A stretch of DNA of 64,000 nt from a bacterium BMS3Abin14. Lineage in GTDB: Bacteria; BMS3Abin14. The stretch is taken from the NCBI GenBank assembly GCA_002897695.1, contig BDTG01000027.1, positions 35,335-99,334 of the forward strand, read 5' to 3'. Positions 25,859-35,286 of this stretch are shown piece by piece. Each line of letters opens with the position of its first letter. Positions within the stretch are counted from its first letter, which is position 1. Position numbers and translations under genes: made by a program. The notes under the pieces were generated by a model. That model was given only the letters and a program-made list of their open reading frames with translations. It was not told where the DNA came from and did no database searches.

Positions 25859-27600
25859 TGCAGCTCAGTCCCGGCCTCCCTGTACTCTCCGAAGGTTATC
25901 CGGAACATCGTCCCATTTTCCCGATGGATCTCCAGGCGCCCTCCCAGGAGCTCAACGAGTGTCCGGACCAGATTAAGACCCAGAGAGCTGAAACTGCCCG
26001 GATCCCTGCCGGCCGGCATCCCCACGCCGTTATCGGCCACCGTCAGGACATACCCGCTTCCCTTGGACCCATGGAATGCGATCCTCACCTCCCCGTCCTG
26101 TCTCCCCGAAAAGGCATGTTTATAGGCATTGGTGATAAGTTCGTTGATAATGAGCCCGGCGGGGATAGCAGTATCAATAACGAGGTCGCCTTCTTCAAGA
26201 TCAAAGATGAACCCGATCTCCTTTTCTTCCTGTCTGTAGGATGAGGATATGCTCCCTACGAGACTGCGCACGTAATTGGCAAAATTTATCCGGCCGAGAT
26301 CCCGGTTGTTGTAGAGGTTCTCGTGGATAAGGGCCATGCTCATCACCCGGTTTTCGCTCTCACGGTAAAGATCCCTGACCGTTTCATCACCGGCATGCCG
26401 CCCCTGAAGATTGAGAAGTCCGGAGACCATCTGAAGATTATTTTTTACCCGGTGATGTATTTCCTTAAGCAGAATCTCCTTCTCCTGGAGGGACTCGTGG
26501 AGATTCGCCTCAACTTTCCTGCGTTCCTCCAAAAGACCCTCAATTTTTTGGGCATGACGCATGGTGGTCCACAGGAAAACGCACAGCAGGCCGATGAAAA
26601 TCAGTCCGCCGGTCAGGATCATGGAGCTCTCGCCGAAATTCTGCCCATAATGCCCTGGAGTCGGGTAGAACAGCACGGACCATGCGCGGCCCGGAATACT
26701 CAGATTCGTTCGATAATGAACACCCTGGAGGACGGCATCCGGAACTCCGTAAAACGACTCGGGTTTGTGGACCCCGCCGGTTGCGTTATAATCGTAGAGA
26801 AACCCCCGGCCGGGCGGAGCTGAATCGTCAAACAGGTAGAACCCTATACTTTCCAGATTCCGCCCCTTGATGGCCTCGGCCACCAGGTCGGTAATGCTGA
26901 AAACCCCGAGGGCGAAACCCTGCAGATCCGACATGGGGTCTTCAGGGGCGACCGGGGAAATGCCGCCCTGGTATATGGGCCGAATGATCAGAAACCCGTA
27001 AATATCGCCCGTCTCCTGCACAAGGGTTAACCTGCCTGAGGATGCCATCTTCCCGGTCTCTATGGACCTTTGGAGGGTTTCCAGACGAGCAGGATCCGAT
27101 CTCAGATCGAACCCGAGAGCTGTCCGGTTTTCCTGGAGACTCACCCGATAATACACGGGGAAATACCAGGGTCTCCGTCCGGCTCTCCTCATAACACCCT
27201 GGCTCACCCGTTCAGTGAACTGAAAACCCTTCATCCCATCCGCCCTGGCCAGTTCCTCATATCTGTCTCTATCCCTGTCCCTCACCGCAGGCACCCAGTT
27301 CAGGGCCCGGATCTGTGCATATCGAAGCAGGGGAGCTTCCACAAATTTCGCGAACTCATCTCTTTCTACAAAGACAGAGGCGTTAAAAAAGCTTCCTATC
27401 GACTCGACAACTCCGGTGGATTGATCGATCTGGTTCTGAATATCCTTGGCATAGTCCTTCATCTTCGAATCGAAGATGGTTATCGCCAGGGTTCGCTCAT
27501 TTTCCCTTACGGTTCGCCATACGATCAATAACAGGATGACGCTGAGGAGGATGACGGATACCGCATAGAGATACCGCCGATGGAACAGTCTGACGGGCAT
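25855..27600 (-). CDS. CHASE-domain sensor histidine kinase (HisKA_2 type)
   Basis: The start at 27600 (MPVRLFHRRYLYAVSV) is preceded by a GGGGAAAAGG run; a frame from 27669 is longer but unsupported. The 581-residue protein has a first membrane helix (about 9-27), a periplasmic CHASE domain (about 50-270; FAKFVEAPLLRYAQIRALNW and RRPWYFPVYYRVS), a second helix (about 325-345) and a HisKA_2 module with LKEIHHRVKNNLQMVSGLLN as H-box. The ATPase follows, with N-box NELITNAYKHAF and G-box VADNGVGMP. CHASE domains bind small ligands such as cytokinin-like or fatty-acid signals. No cognate receiver is adjacent; the receiver-PilZ and receiver-HD-GYP genes upstream are candidates. Confidence 0.9.
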   Translation of the reverse strand: MPVRLFHRRYLYAVSVILLSVILLLIVWRTVRENERTLAITIFDSKMKDYAKDIQNQIDQSTGVVESIGSFFNASVFVERDEFAKFVEAPLLRYAQIRALNWVPAVRDRDRDRYEELARADGMKGFQFTERVSQGVMRRAGRRPWYFPVYYRVSLQENRTALGFDLRSDPARLETLQRSIETGKMASSGRLTLVQETGDIYGFLIIRPIYQGGISPVAPEDPMSDLQGFALGVFSITDLVAEAIKGRNLESIGFYLFDDSAPPGRGFLYDYNATGGVHKPESFYGVPDAVLQGVHYRTNLSIPGRAWSVLFYPTPGHYGQNFGESSMILTGGLIFIGLLCVFLWTTMRHAQKIEGLLEERRKVEANLHESLQEKEILLKEIHHRVKNNLQMVSGLLNLQGRHAGDETVRDLYRESENRVMSMALIHENLYNNRDLGRINFANYVRSLVGSISSSYRQEEKEIGFIFDLEEGDLVIDTAIPAGLIINELITNAYKHAFSGRQDGEVRIAFHGSKGSGYVLTVADNGVGMPAGRDPGSFSSLGLNLVRTLVELLGGRLEIHRENGTMFRITFGEYREAGTELH

Positions 27601-27874
27601 GGCCTTTTCCCCATTCACGGTTTTGCAGTGCACGAAGATCAGGAACCGATTCGGATAAATTGGCAACAATCAGTGAAACGGTAACGAGCGGCCCCTGAAC
27701 CCCCGATTGGGATGCGTGGATAATACAACAGTAGGCCCCTGTCCCGCAACTTATTGAAAGGCATGGCTATCCAGAGATCCGGTGCAGGGATTATCCGGCA
27801 GATTCGCTGTCCGTCATGGAGATGTGAATTTCAGACTGTGGCTTCCCTGGAATAATGGAATAGAAGCGGGATGT

Positions 27875-28615
27875 TCACAGGGGAAAAGAATTTTTTAGTC
27901 TTGGCAGACCTTTAACCGGATCCTTCTTCAGCACCATGCGCACATAATCATCAATATGTGCCTTCTCAACGGAGTCAATAATGAGAAATCGCATCCCGGC
28001 CCCCTCGGGTCCGTTTTCTCCGAACCTTCCGGTCCAGACCACCGCCGCCCAACGTACATACACCGCCCTTTCCTGACCTGGGAGGTTAAAACGGATTTCA
28101 AACATTTCACCAGGAACGGGAAGTGTATCCAGATCAACGAAGGCCCCATCCGAGGATAGTGAAAGAACGTTGGCATTCACATTGACGTTCCCCATGGAAA
28201 CTGTGCAGGGCAGGGACAATTCAGCCCTTTCCGTATGCCTTTGGCCCGAGCCAAGCAGCTCCTCGACGATTGCAGTCAGAAGGTCACGTCTGATGGGTTT
28301 CTGGATCAACCCGTCGCACAGCGCTGTATTCGCCACGATCCTGGAGGATTCCAGGGAGCCTGAGCTGACGATTATGATGGGGATGGAACGGGTGAGGGGA
28401 TCGCTTTTCAGGCTGCGGCAAACCTCCGGTCCTGTCAAATCGGGCATGATATGATCAAGGAGGATGAGATCAGGCATCAGGCCCCGTGCCATTTCCAGGG
28501 CATCACGGCCACACCGGGCAGTAAAGAAATCGAATCCGTCCCGTCCCAGGCAGGAAATCTCCTGCTGAATGAAGAACTCATTGTCGTCAACAACGAGAAC
28601 CCGCTTTTTTTCCAT
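27875..28615 (-). CDS. Response regulator with PilZ output domain
   Basis: The ATG at 28615 begins MEKKRVLVVDDNEFF; a longer upstream frame covers non-homologous sequence and is rejected. Residues 1-120 are a receiver with D10, D11 and phospho-acceptor D54 (LLDHIMPDL), plus K in QKPIRRD. Residues about 128-235 form a PilZ-like domain (RAELSLPCTVSMG, SLSSDGAFVDL), which in its family binds cyclic di-GMP. The PilZ RxxxR motif is not clearly canonical here, so binding is uncertain. Together with the adjacent HD-GYP gene this suggests a phosphorelay feeding cyclic di-GMP control. The gene runs leftward, 260 bases from the kinase. Confidence 0.85.
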   Translation of the reverse strand: MEKKRVLVVDDNEFFIQQEISCLGRDGFDFFTARCGRDALEMARGLMPDLILLDHIMPDLTGPEVCRSLKSDPLTRSIPIIIVSSGSLESSRIVANTALCDGLIQKPIRRDLLTAIVEELLGSGQRHTERAELSLPCTVSMGNVNVNANVLSLSSDGAFVDLDTLPVPGEMFEIRFNLPGQERAVYVRWAAVVWTGRFGENGPEGAGMRFLIIDSVEKAHIDDYVRMVLKKDPVKGLPRLKNSFPL

Positions 28616-28966
28616 GACATCCCTTTCCCGGCCTGAACAGTTCCGTCCGAAACCAAGGATGTAGCAAATATCAGGCCAGAATGGTATATCAATGCAACAT
28701 ATTGATATTATAAAGTTTTCATGGAAAAAACCAAAAGGAAACAAAACAAGGATGCACACATCCATGGGCACCTTGCACATGGATGTGTGCATCCTTATGA
28801 AAAGGCTTCCAGGGCTGAGGTTCCGTGAGTATTCAGAGAACGATTCCACACCGTATTGATAAATCACGTCCGATGGATATGGATAATGTAAATCCGGCAT
28901 GGCGTCGCCGTTCTTCACCGGACATTGTATTCTACACCCTTAATCTGCATATTGTCATATATGGGA
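28616..28966. other. 351-base gap between two response regulator genes
   Basis: No coding region is supported here. The notable element is the perfect 19-bp inverted repeat described separately (28748-28796). The rest is AT-rich leader sequence of the receiver-PilZ gene plus the 3' flank of the HD-GYP gene. Confidence 0.7.
28748..28796 (-). terminator. Perfect 19-bp hairpin downstream of the HD-GYP gene
   Basis: Arms 28748-28766 and 28778-28796 are exactly complementary with an 11-base loop. On the minus strand the hairpin is followed by a T-rich run (ttgttttgtttcc), as in an intrinsic terminator for the HD-GYP gene upstream. It could equally be an operator of the PilZ gene. Confidence 0.55.
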
Positions 28967-30046
28967 TCAGGACTGCCGGAGGTTTTCTTTTACCGAAGCA
29001 GTGAAGGTTCCAACCAGCTCCGGGTCAAAATGTGTTCCGGAGCAGGTTTCCACTTCCTCGCATGCATCAGAAATCTTCATGGGGGCCCGGTAGGATCGCC
29101 GGGAGGTCATGGCATCGCAGGAGTCCGCAATTGTTATGATACGAGCCTTCAGAGGGATATCGTTTCCAGATAATCCTGAGGGGTATCCGCTTCCTTCCCA
29201 TTTTTCATGGTGGTGCATCACACAGTTCAGGTTCTGACTCGACAGTATGGGCGCAAGGATCTTGCAACCACGCTCCGGGTGCAGTTTGATAAGAGAAAAC
29301 TCTTCCTCTGTCAGATTTCCAGGCTTGTTCAGTATTGCATCGGGGACGCTCAGTTTCCCAATATCGTGGAGTTGGGCAGCCAGGTGAACATCCTTGGCTT
29401 CCTTGAAGTTAAGTTTCAGTTCCTTAGCAAGCCACATGGCGTACATCGTCACCCTGTGGGAATGACCCTTGGTGTAAAAGTCCTTGGCTTCGATGGTGTT
29501 TATCATGGCTTGTATGGCTTCGTAGAATAAAAGCCTGATCTGATCATCCTTGGCCTCGATCTTGCGTTCCAGGGATAGAGTGTAATCCCGGGTGAAGAAT
29601 TTGAGATCGGCCCTCTGAAAAGCCTTTTCGACACTCACTTGCAACTCCCTGGGAGTAAAAGGCTTCCTGATGTAGTCATTGGCCCCATGACGCATTGCTT
29701 CGATAGCCACCTCCAGGTCCTGGGAAGCGGTCACCATGATCACTTCGACTTCGGAACCTTTGCTCCTAAGTTCCTGTAAGCATTCTATCCCGCTCTTCCC
29801 CGGCATCATGATATCCAGGAGGATGAGATCAAAATATTGATCCATGGCCATCTCCAGTGCCTGCTCTCCGTTTTCGGCTTCCGTAACATCACAGGACAAG
29901 AGCTCCATGGCATCTGTGATAACTTTCCTGACTATGGCATCATCATCTACAATCAGGATTCGGGGAATTTTCTTTGAGCCTGAAAAATGTTGAAAGTCGT
30001 CCAGTTCAATAAAATCTGATTCCTGTTGATGTCCGTTTTTGTCCAT
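28967..30046 (-). CDS. Response regulator with HD-GYP cyclic di-GMP phosphodiesterase domain
   Basis: The 359-residue protein has a 25-residue leader, a receiver (about 28-145; D34-D36, phospho-acceptor D78 in LLDIMMPGKSG, K in IRKPFTPRE), a short helical linker, and a complete HD-GYP domain. The catalytic motifs are GHSHRVTMYA, QLHDIGKLSVPDAILNKPG and HHEKWEGSGYPSGLSG. HD-GYP proteins hydrolyse cyclic di-GMP, so phosphorylation likely changes the level of this second messenger. It is transcribed leftward before the PilZ regulator. Confidence 0.94.
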   Translation of the reverse strand: MDKNGHQQESDFIELDDFQHFSGSKKIPRILIVDDDAIVRKVITDAMELLSCDVTEAENGEQALEMAMDQYFDLILLDIMMPGKSGIECLQELRSKGSEVEVIMVTASQDLEVAIEAMRHGANDYIRKPFTPRELQVSVEKAFQRADLKFFTRDYTLSLERKIEAKDDQIRLLFYEAIQAMINTIEAKDFYTKGHSHRVTMYAMWLAKELKLNFKEAKDVHLAAQLHDIGKLSVPDAILNKPGNLTEEEFSLIKLHPERGCKILAPILSSQNLNCVMHHHEKWEGSGYPSGLSGNDIPLKARIITIADSCDAMTSRRSYRAPMKISDACEEVETCSGTHFDPELVGTFTASVKENLRQS

Positions 30047-30392
30047 TGATACTCCTTTTCCTGGTCTTTACCGGGCCGACATTTCCAACCTGACTTATCC
30101 TCATCCACAGACAGCGTTTAGAAACCGTACCTTATGCAAAAATAGTTCCGTTTCCGGGAGAGATCCGAAGGCTTTGTTTTTGAAGGCTTTTTTCAGCCGT
30201 AGGGATGTGCACTTTCCTTACTTGCACATGAACGTATGCAAAGTTGCCGCATCAGTATTAAATGGAGGGAATATAAAGGATTTAATCAATATAAGGATTG
30301 ATTTGAAGTTGAACTGGCTACGACCCCCTGGTACCCTTGGATTTGGCTCCGCCAGCGATGCAGAAAACTGGCACCTCGCTCCGGGCGTACGG
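30047..30392. other. 346-base gap between fabH and the HD-GYP gene
   Basis: I see no supported gene in either strand. The left part is the leader of the leftward HD-GYP gene, and the right part is the 3' flank of fabH. AT-rich stretches around 30255-30310 could hold a promoter, but no clear -35/-10 pair stands out. Confidence 0.6.
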
Positions 30393-31373
30393 TCACCAGC
30401 GAACGACGGCCCCTGCCCACGTGAGCCCCGCGCCGAAGCCGGCCAGAACCACGATATCGCCCTCCTTGATAATGCCTCGGCTGTCGGCCTCGGCCAGCGC
30501 GATGGGGACACTCCCGGCTGAAGTGTTCCCGAAACGTTCCAGGTTCAGGTAAAACTTCTCAATGGGAACTTTCAGGGCCTTGGCGGCGGAATCGATGATC
30601 CGCAGGTTGGCCTGGTGGGGAAAGAAGTGATCCACATCATCCAGGGTCAGCCCCGCCCTGTCCACCGCATTGCGAACCGCGTCCGGAAGTGCCCTGACAC
30701 CGAATTTAAATACATCCTTCCCCTGCATGCGTATAGCGAAATCCTTCAGACGTGTTTCCCCGAGGGGCGTCATGTCGGCCACGCCCGGGTCAACCGCCAG
30801 CCATGGCTGCGGCGCCGACCCGTCGGCTCTCAGGTATGTAGACAGGATGCCGTTGTCTCCACCTTCATGCCTGATGAGGGCTGCCCCACCCCCGTCGGCA
30901 AACAGGACGCAGGTGTTTCGATCGGTCCAGTCAAGAACCCTTGATAGAGTTTCTGCGCCGATCACAAGGGCGTGTCTGATCCCGGTAGCCGACATCATGC
31001 TATCGGCTACCGCAAGGCCGTAGACGAACCCCGAACAGGCGGCCTCCAGGTCGAAACAGGCTGCGTTTGTAGCGCCGATCTTGTTCTGAACGATGCAGGC
31101 TGTGGACGGAATAAGCCGATCAGGGGAGAGGGTGGCCACGATAATAAGGTCAATATCCTCCGGCTCTACCCCTCCACGGGCAAGCGCCTCCAATGCCGCA
31201 GTCGCGCAAAAATCGGAGGTCGTTTCATGGTCCTCGGCGATACGCCGTTCCTTTATCCCCGTACGGGAAACGATCCATTCGTCCGAGGTATCCACCATTT
31301 TGGCAAGATCATCGTTAGTCACAATTCTGGAAGGAACGCCCATTCCCGTCCCCACTATACGATTTCCCTTCAT
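30393..31373 (-). CDS. fabH: 3-oxoacyl-ACP synthase III, copy outside the fatty-acid operon
   Basis: The 326-residue ketosynthase III has C113 (LEAACSGF), H in HFFPHQANLRI and N in ERFGNTSAG, the complete catalytic triad. It condenses an acyl-CoA primer with malonyl-ACP. GGAGG precedes the ATG. A second fabH of the same length lies at 47798 in the fatty-acid operon. The two share long blocks (MVDTSDEWI and IIVATLSPD) but are not recent duplicates. This copy is solitary, with a dispersed repeat and a palindrome in its leader, so it might supply a different primer. Confidence 0.93.
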   Translation of the reverse strand: MKGNRIVGTGMGVPSRIVTNDDLAKMVDTSDEWIVSRTGIKERRIAEDHETTSDFCATAALEALARGGVEPEDIDLIIVATLSPDRLIPSTACIVQNKIGATNAACFDLEAACSGFVYGLAVADSMMSATGIRHALVIGAETLSRVLDWTDRNTCVLFADGGGAALIRHEGGDNGILSTYLRADGSAPQPWLAVDPGVADMTPLGETRLKDFAIRMQGKDVFKFGVRALPDAVRNAVDRAGLTLDDVDHFFPHQANLRIIDSAAKALKVPIEKFYLNLERFGNTSAGSVPIALAEADSRGIIKEGDIVVLAGFGAGLTWAGAVVRW

Positions 31374-31448
31374 CTGAATCCTCCATTAAAGTTTATAGGG
31401 CCGTAAAGAAACCATTAATGATTAATGGCTTTTTACGAAGTCAGCAAA

Positions 31449-31497
31449 CATAAGGGCCCGGTTTTAAACTTCTCGAAACTTCGTTAACTTCACGGTC
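31449..31497 (-). repeat. Dispersed 49-bp repeat, copy 1
   Basis: The reverse complement matches 39306-39354 at about 44 of 49 bases by eye. It lies upstream of fabH, next to a palindrome (31410-31426) and a ctttttacgaagtc motif. No gene is seen in 31374-31528. Confidence 0.8.
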
Positions 31498-31528
31498 GGC
31501 TTGTCACGTCGACCTGCCACGTCCTGGT

Positions 31529-32314
31529 TCAGGCATCCGGTTTGATGCCCACCGCCACTATTCGCCGATCCATGAACCCGTAGTCACCTTTCGTGTCATG
31601 GGGGGTAAAATTCCTGTAAAGCTGAACCGCGGAAAATCCGGCATCACTCAACAGGCGTACTAACATGTCGCCGTCAAACAGCCGAATGCGGTAGGTCTGA
31701 TCGCGCAGCAGCCCTCTGTCCTTGCAGAGGACCAGTTCCCTCGCGCTAACCGCATTTTCAGCGATTTCCCTGCGGCGGCAGACGACAACCGTTTCATCCA
31801 CCTCGTGCCATGCAACCGGAGACATCTCCTCCCTCACCTGCTCTCCGTCTGCAGTATCTACCAGAACCCTGGAGCCGGGTTTCAGCAACCGCATGGACTC
31901 GGCCAGGATTCCAAGATCGTCCTCCGGCCTGGGCAGATAACCCAATGAGTTTCCCATGATGATAACACAGTCAAAGGATTCCGAGGGAAGACCCGTTTCC
32001 CTGGCATCCCCCTGGAGAAAACGGATCGGCCTTCCCATTTCGGAGGCCATGGCCCGCCCCCGTTCTATGAGGAACCGGGAATAGTCCAGGACCGTACATC
32101 CCGTAAACCCTCTGGAGGCCAGTTCAATGCTGTGCCTGCCCTGTCCCCCGCAAAGATCCAGGAGCGCCATCCGCGTGTCCATGGGAAGAATCCCACAGAT
32201 AACGTCCACCTCCCGTCCGGTAAGATCCTCATCACACACAGAGCGGGAGTCGGTGAGCAGGTAGATTTCATCGAAAAGGGTCTTCCACCAATCCGATCTG
32301 ACCTCTATGCTCAA
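31529..32314 (-). CDS. Class I SAM-dependent methyltransferase
   Basis: The true start is probably a TTG at 32314, with GGAGGA before it, that overlaps the stop of the ATP-grasp gene; a longer frame to 32455 lies inside that gene. The 261-residue protein has the SAM-binding motif LLDLCGGQGRHSIELASRGF, an acidic TVLDYS loop, FLQGDARETGLP and SFDCVIIMGNSLGYL. It has no membrane segment. The substrate is unknown. The overlap with the ATP-grasp gene suggests it modifies the same product or substrate. Confidence 0.82.
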   Translation of the reverse strand: MSIEVRSDWWKTLFDEIYLLTDSRSVCDEDLTGREVDVICGILPMDTRMALLDLCGGQGRHSIELASRGFTGCTVLDYSRFLIERGRAMASEMGRPIRFLQGDARETGLPSESFDCVIIMGNSLGYLPRPEDDLGILAESMRLLKPGSRVLVDTADGEQVREEMSPVAWHEVDETVVVCRRREIAENAVSARELVLCKDRGLLRDQTYRIRLFDGDMLVRLLSDAGFSAVQLYRNFTPHDTKGDYGFMDRRIVAVGIKPDA

Positions 32315-33702
32315 GGCTCCTCCGGATGAGCTCCGAAACTGAACAGCCCGTCGGTGGCGAAAACAGCAGGGCCTCCCAGCCACTTCTGCGATCGGGCGAT
32401 CTGGAGTTCTTCCTCCTCGATGCTGATGTAATCGTCCAGTTCGCCGGAGAGCCACATCCTCTCAAGGGTAAGGCAGTCCTTCCACACGGCCGAACAGTAG
32501 TTTCCAAGAGCTTCCAGGTGACCCGGGCTGATCACGCGCGGCCTCAAGGCCATCCTGATGGGACCGAGAAGGTAGGTAAATCTGTTGTCCATCGCCATCT
32601 CACCCTGCATCTGCACAATATCGGCAACATCCGCAAAATCCATATCGAGTATGGCATCGTTAATGCGGGCAACGGCATCTCGGACGCTCATGGGGGAACG
32701 CAGGATCCCAAGGGGCTGCACGCCTCCGCCGCTTCCAACGTTGGTGGGCACTCCCCCAAACCTTACCAGGAACCCATACATGCCGGTGGGCCCCATCAGA
32801 CAGCGAAAATCGGTCTGGTATCGCTCAAGGGCCATTTTTCCCTCTGCCATGTTCAGCGCCGGATTGTCCTCAGCCCAGAGGTCAAGGGGTATCTTTTCCT
32901 GAACAATGTAGTTCCCCTCCCTCAGGGCCAGTTCGACTGCCTCGTCGCCGTCCCTGTTCACTCCGCCTACCCTGACCCCGAAACCGGAATAGCCTCTCTC
33001 AGGCTTGAGGACCAGATTGTCCCAATTTTTTCGGGTCCATTCGACCAGGTCCCGAACCTCACGCCCGTCCGGATCCTGCGTTTGCCGAGGAAAGAACCTC
33101 CTGGTCCACGGGGTCCGGCGCACAGTTTCAGGTTGAAATTGTCCGTTTTCAGGGCCTCTTATCACCTCGAACATGCTCTTGACGTTTATCGGTTCCGTTC
33201 CCCGGGGGTTGACCACACGACCCTCCGTTACTGCCCTGATCAGGGGGTCCAGCCCATGTTTGCGGTGCAGAGCAAGCAGAACGTCGGTGTTAAAATCCAT
33301 GAATATCACGGAAATTGGATCACCTCGCCAGGCCACCCGGTCTCGGCTGATCTCAAGATCCTGAGGAGCCATGAGGGCGCTGCTGATCCCGTCAATGGTG
33401 TTGAGCCGTTCAACCAGATTGATGTTCTCGGTCACATCCTCCAGGGTTTCCTCCTCGGCCACCACCGCTATAAACCCCGGGTTGGACCCGTCACGGGACC
33501 TATGGGCGTTAACCAGCATCTCGACAAAGCCGAAAACCGGGTAGAGAAGAGGGTGGTCAAGATCAAGATCGACTCCGATGGGCCGAACGCGATTCAACCT
33601 CTCCCAGACCGCCTTGCCGATGATCTGTGTGATGCGTTGATAGTCCCATCCCCCGGGACTACCGAGGTTCCATTCCGAATGATAGCCGAGAAACTGTTCC
33701 AT
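32311..33702 (-). CDS. Circularly permuted ATP-grasp-like ligase of unknown substrate
   Basis: The 463-residue protein resembles circularly permuted ATP-grasp enzymes (glutathionylspermidine-synthetase-like group). Evidence includes PISVIFMDFNTDVLLALH with NPRGTEPINVKSMFEVI (the 'N.....DK' nucleotide region), VLKPERGYSGFGVRVGG (ATP-lysine), YIVQEKIPLDLW, and DFRCLMGPTGMYGFLVR...GGVPTNVGSGGG. ATP-grasp proteins join a carboxylate to an amine through an acyl-phosphate. There is no signal peptide. It is the middle gene of a three-gene cluster: three bases from the DUF885 peptidase and overlapping the methyltransferase. I do not know its substrate. Confidence 0.72.
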   Translation of the reverse strand: MEQFLGYHSEWNLGSPGGWDYQRITQIIGKAVWERLNRVRPIGVDLDLDHPLLYPVFGFVEMLVNAHRSRDGSNPGFIAVVAEEETLEDVTENINLVERLNTIDGISSALMAPQDLEISRDRVAWRGDPISVIFMDFNTDVLLALHRKHGLDPLIRAVTEGRVVNPRGTEPINVKSMFEVIRGPENGQFQPETVRRTPWTRRFFPRQTQDPDGREVRDLVEWTRKNWDNLVLKPERGYSGFGVRVGGVNRDGDEAVELALREGNYIVQEKIPLDLWAEDNPALNMAEGKMALERYQTDFRCLMGPTGMYGFLVRFGGVPTNVGSGGGVQPLGILRSPMSVRDAVARINDAILDMDFADVADIVQMQGEMAMDNRFTYLLGPIRMALRPRVISPGHLEALGNYCSAVWKDCLTLERMWLSGELDDYISIEEEELQIARSQKWLGGPAVFATDGLFSFGAHPEEP

Positions 33703-33705
33703 GAA

Positions 33706-35286
33706 TTACCTCAGCGTACGCCCTAATTCGTCAAACCCGATTTCCCCCTGTCGGAGGATCCTTCCGGCCATGCACACCGTTTCAGTGCGGTTCCGCCCGC
33801 CTAACAGGGAGCGAAAACGGTTGAGGCCAACAGTGTAGCACATCTGATAAGCTGGCCGTAGTGAGTATTTTCGAGCGGTTGCCATGGCACGGGGCGCGGA
33901 AAAACCGGCTTCGGTCAGAATCCCGGCAACTCCTTCAATGTCCATCCTCCCCATGTGGAGATCAAGGTCGGCAATGCCCCTTATTGTATGTCTCAGCCTG
34001 CGAAAGCTCAGGATGAAGCGGTCCCACCTCTGGCCGAAAAAACCGGACTGTTCCATGAGTTCCTCCGCGAAACACGCCCATCCCTCGTAAAATACGGGGC
34101 GTTCGATCGGCCGCCGCACGACATCGGACAGGTTCCATCGGGATATGTCGAGGAAATGGTGTCCAGGGTAGGTTTCGTGGGCGGCCGTCATTCGAAAGAC
34201 AGGGTGTATGCAGCCGGATGCTTTTCCCAGGCTACCCTCCCCATAGACAAAAAAGGTTCCGCCGGCAGGTGGATGTCCCGGCAGCGCACTGTAGGAATCT
34301 GCTGCCCTCACGGGGGTCATGGACTGTGGAACCGCCCTGATCTTTACCGGGCATCCCTCGGCCAGGTCCCGGGGCAGCAATCCAAGCTCCAGGCAGTGGC
34401 CCCTCAAACGTTCGATCTCCTGAAAAAGGAGCTTCGACTTTCCCTCACGCGGAATGGGGACCTGAGGAATCCCGTTGTACGCATCCATCAGAGAAGCGCC
34501 CGGTTTGAGCTCTTCGCCCAGGGTCGAGAGTTCAACAAGGAGGCTTTCCCGCTCTTCCGTCATCTCTGCCAGGATCTCGTCCACCGAGAGTCCAACTGCC
34601 ATGTGATGCGAGGCGATCCTCTCCACGAGATCCCGGGGCAGAAGGAAACTCTCCCGAACCTGGAGGCCGCCCAGACGTTTTCCGAAGTTTTCAATGGCCT
34701 GAAGAGCGGAATCCCGTACACCGTTCTGATCTCCCAGGGAAGCCACCCAGTCCAGCGTGTCCCGAACCATCTCGACTCCCAGTTCCCTGAAAAGGGCAGG
34801 AACATCCACCAGAATATTTCCGGACGTTTCGAGAAATTTATCGAGCCCCCAAAACCGCATCTCCAGGGCTGACGGTTCCCCGGATTCCATGGCCTGAAGG
34901 AGCCCCGCTGTTACAATAGCAAGGTGAAAGGTCGGCTGAGTCCGGTGAAAGCGGACCTCTTCCAGCTGCTCGCGGAGGGTAACGGCAAGGTGTATCAGGA
35001 GCGAAATATCGATGAGGTCCCCGGGACAGGCGTCACCGGAACCCAGGGCATCCAGTTCCAGAACCCACCGGGCAAGTTTTCTGGAAACATCCTCCACCCT
35101 ATCCGGAGAGAAGTCATCCCACAACCGCCAGTCGATCTCGTCCACAACCACCTGGGGGAAAAAGTAGAACTCGTCGCTGTAGCAGCAGACAGGGAATGTG
35201 CGTGCGAGCAAACCGTACATTTCGTCCGCCAGTGTCATGACGGAGGCGGCGATGCTATCGTATTTTTGCGAAGTCCTTGATGGCAT
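33706..35286 (-). CDS. DUF885 family metallopeptidase-like protein
   Basis: I choose the ATG at 35286 (MPSRTSQKYDSIA), with six extra codons upstream lying inside a short dispersed repeat. The protein has 526 residues, mostly helical. The zinc-peptidase signature of DUF885 is TAAHETYPGHHFLDI (HExxPGHH), with a downstream FYEGWACFAEELM that supplies the third ligand. There is no obvious signal peptide, so it is probably cytoplasmic. It is the first gene of the peptidase/ATP-grasp/methyltransferase cluster. Confidence 0.82.
   Translation of the reverse strand: MPSRTSQKYDSIAASVMTLADEMYGLLARTFPVCCYSDEFYFFPQVVVDEIDWRLWDDFSPDRVEDVSRKLARWVLELDALGSGDACPGDLIDISLLIHLAVTLREQLEEVRFHRTQPTFHLAIVTAGLLQAMESGEPSALEMRFWGLDKFLETSGNILVDVPALFRELGVEMVRDTLDWVASLGDQNGVRDSALQAIENFGKRLGGLQVRESFLLPRDLVERIASHHMAVGLSVDEILAEMTEERESLLVELSTLGEELKPGASLMDAYNGIPQVPIPREGKSKLLFQEIERLRGHCLELGLLPRDLAEGCPVKIRAVPQSMTPVRAADSYSALPGHPPAGGTFFVYGEGSLGKASGCIHPVFRMTAAHETYPGHHFLDISRWNLSDVVRRPIERPVFYEGWACFAEELMEQSGFFGQRWDRFILSFRRLRHTIRGIADLDLHMGRMDIEGVAGILTEAGFSAPRAMATARKYSLRPAYQMCYTVGLNRFRSLLGGRNRTETVCMAGRILRQGEIGFDELGRTLR

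Noticed and set aside
32326-33726. Long rightward open frame (466 codons) opposite the ATP-grasp gene
   Set aside because: It lies entirely antisense to a gene with recognisable motifs, has no family signature or ribosome-binding site, and is a product of codon bias on the other strand.
33955-34872. Rightward open frame opposite the DUF885 gene
   Set aside because: Antisense shadow of a gene with an intact HExxPGHH motif.
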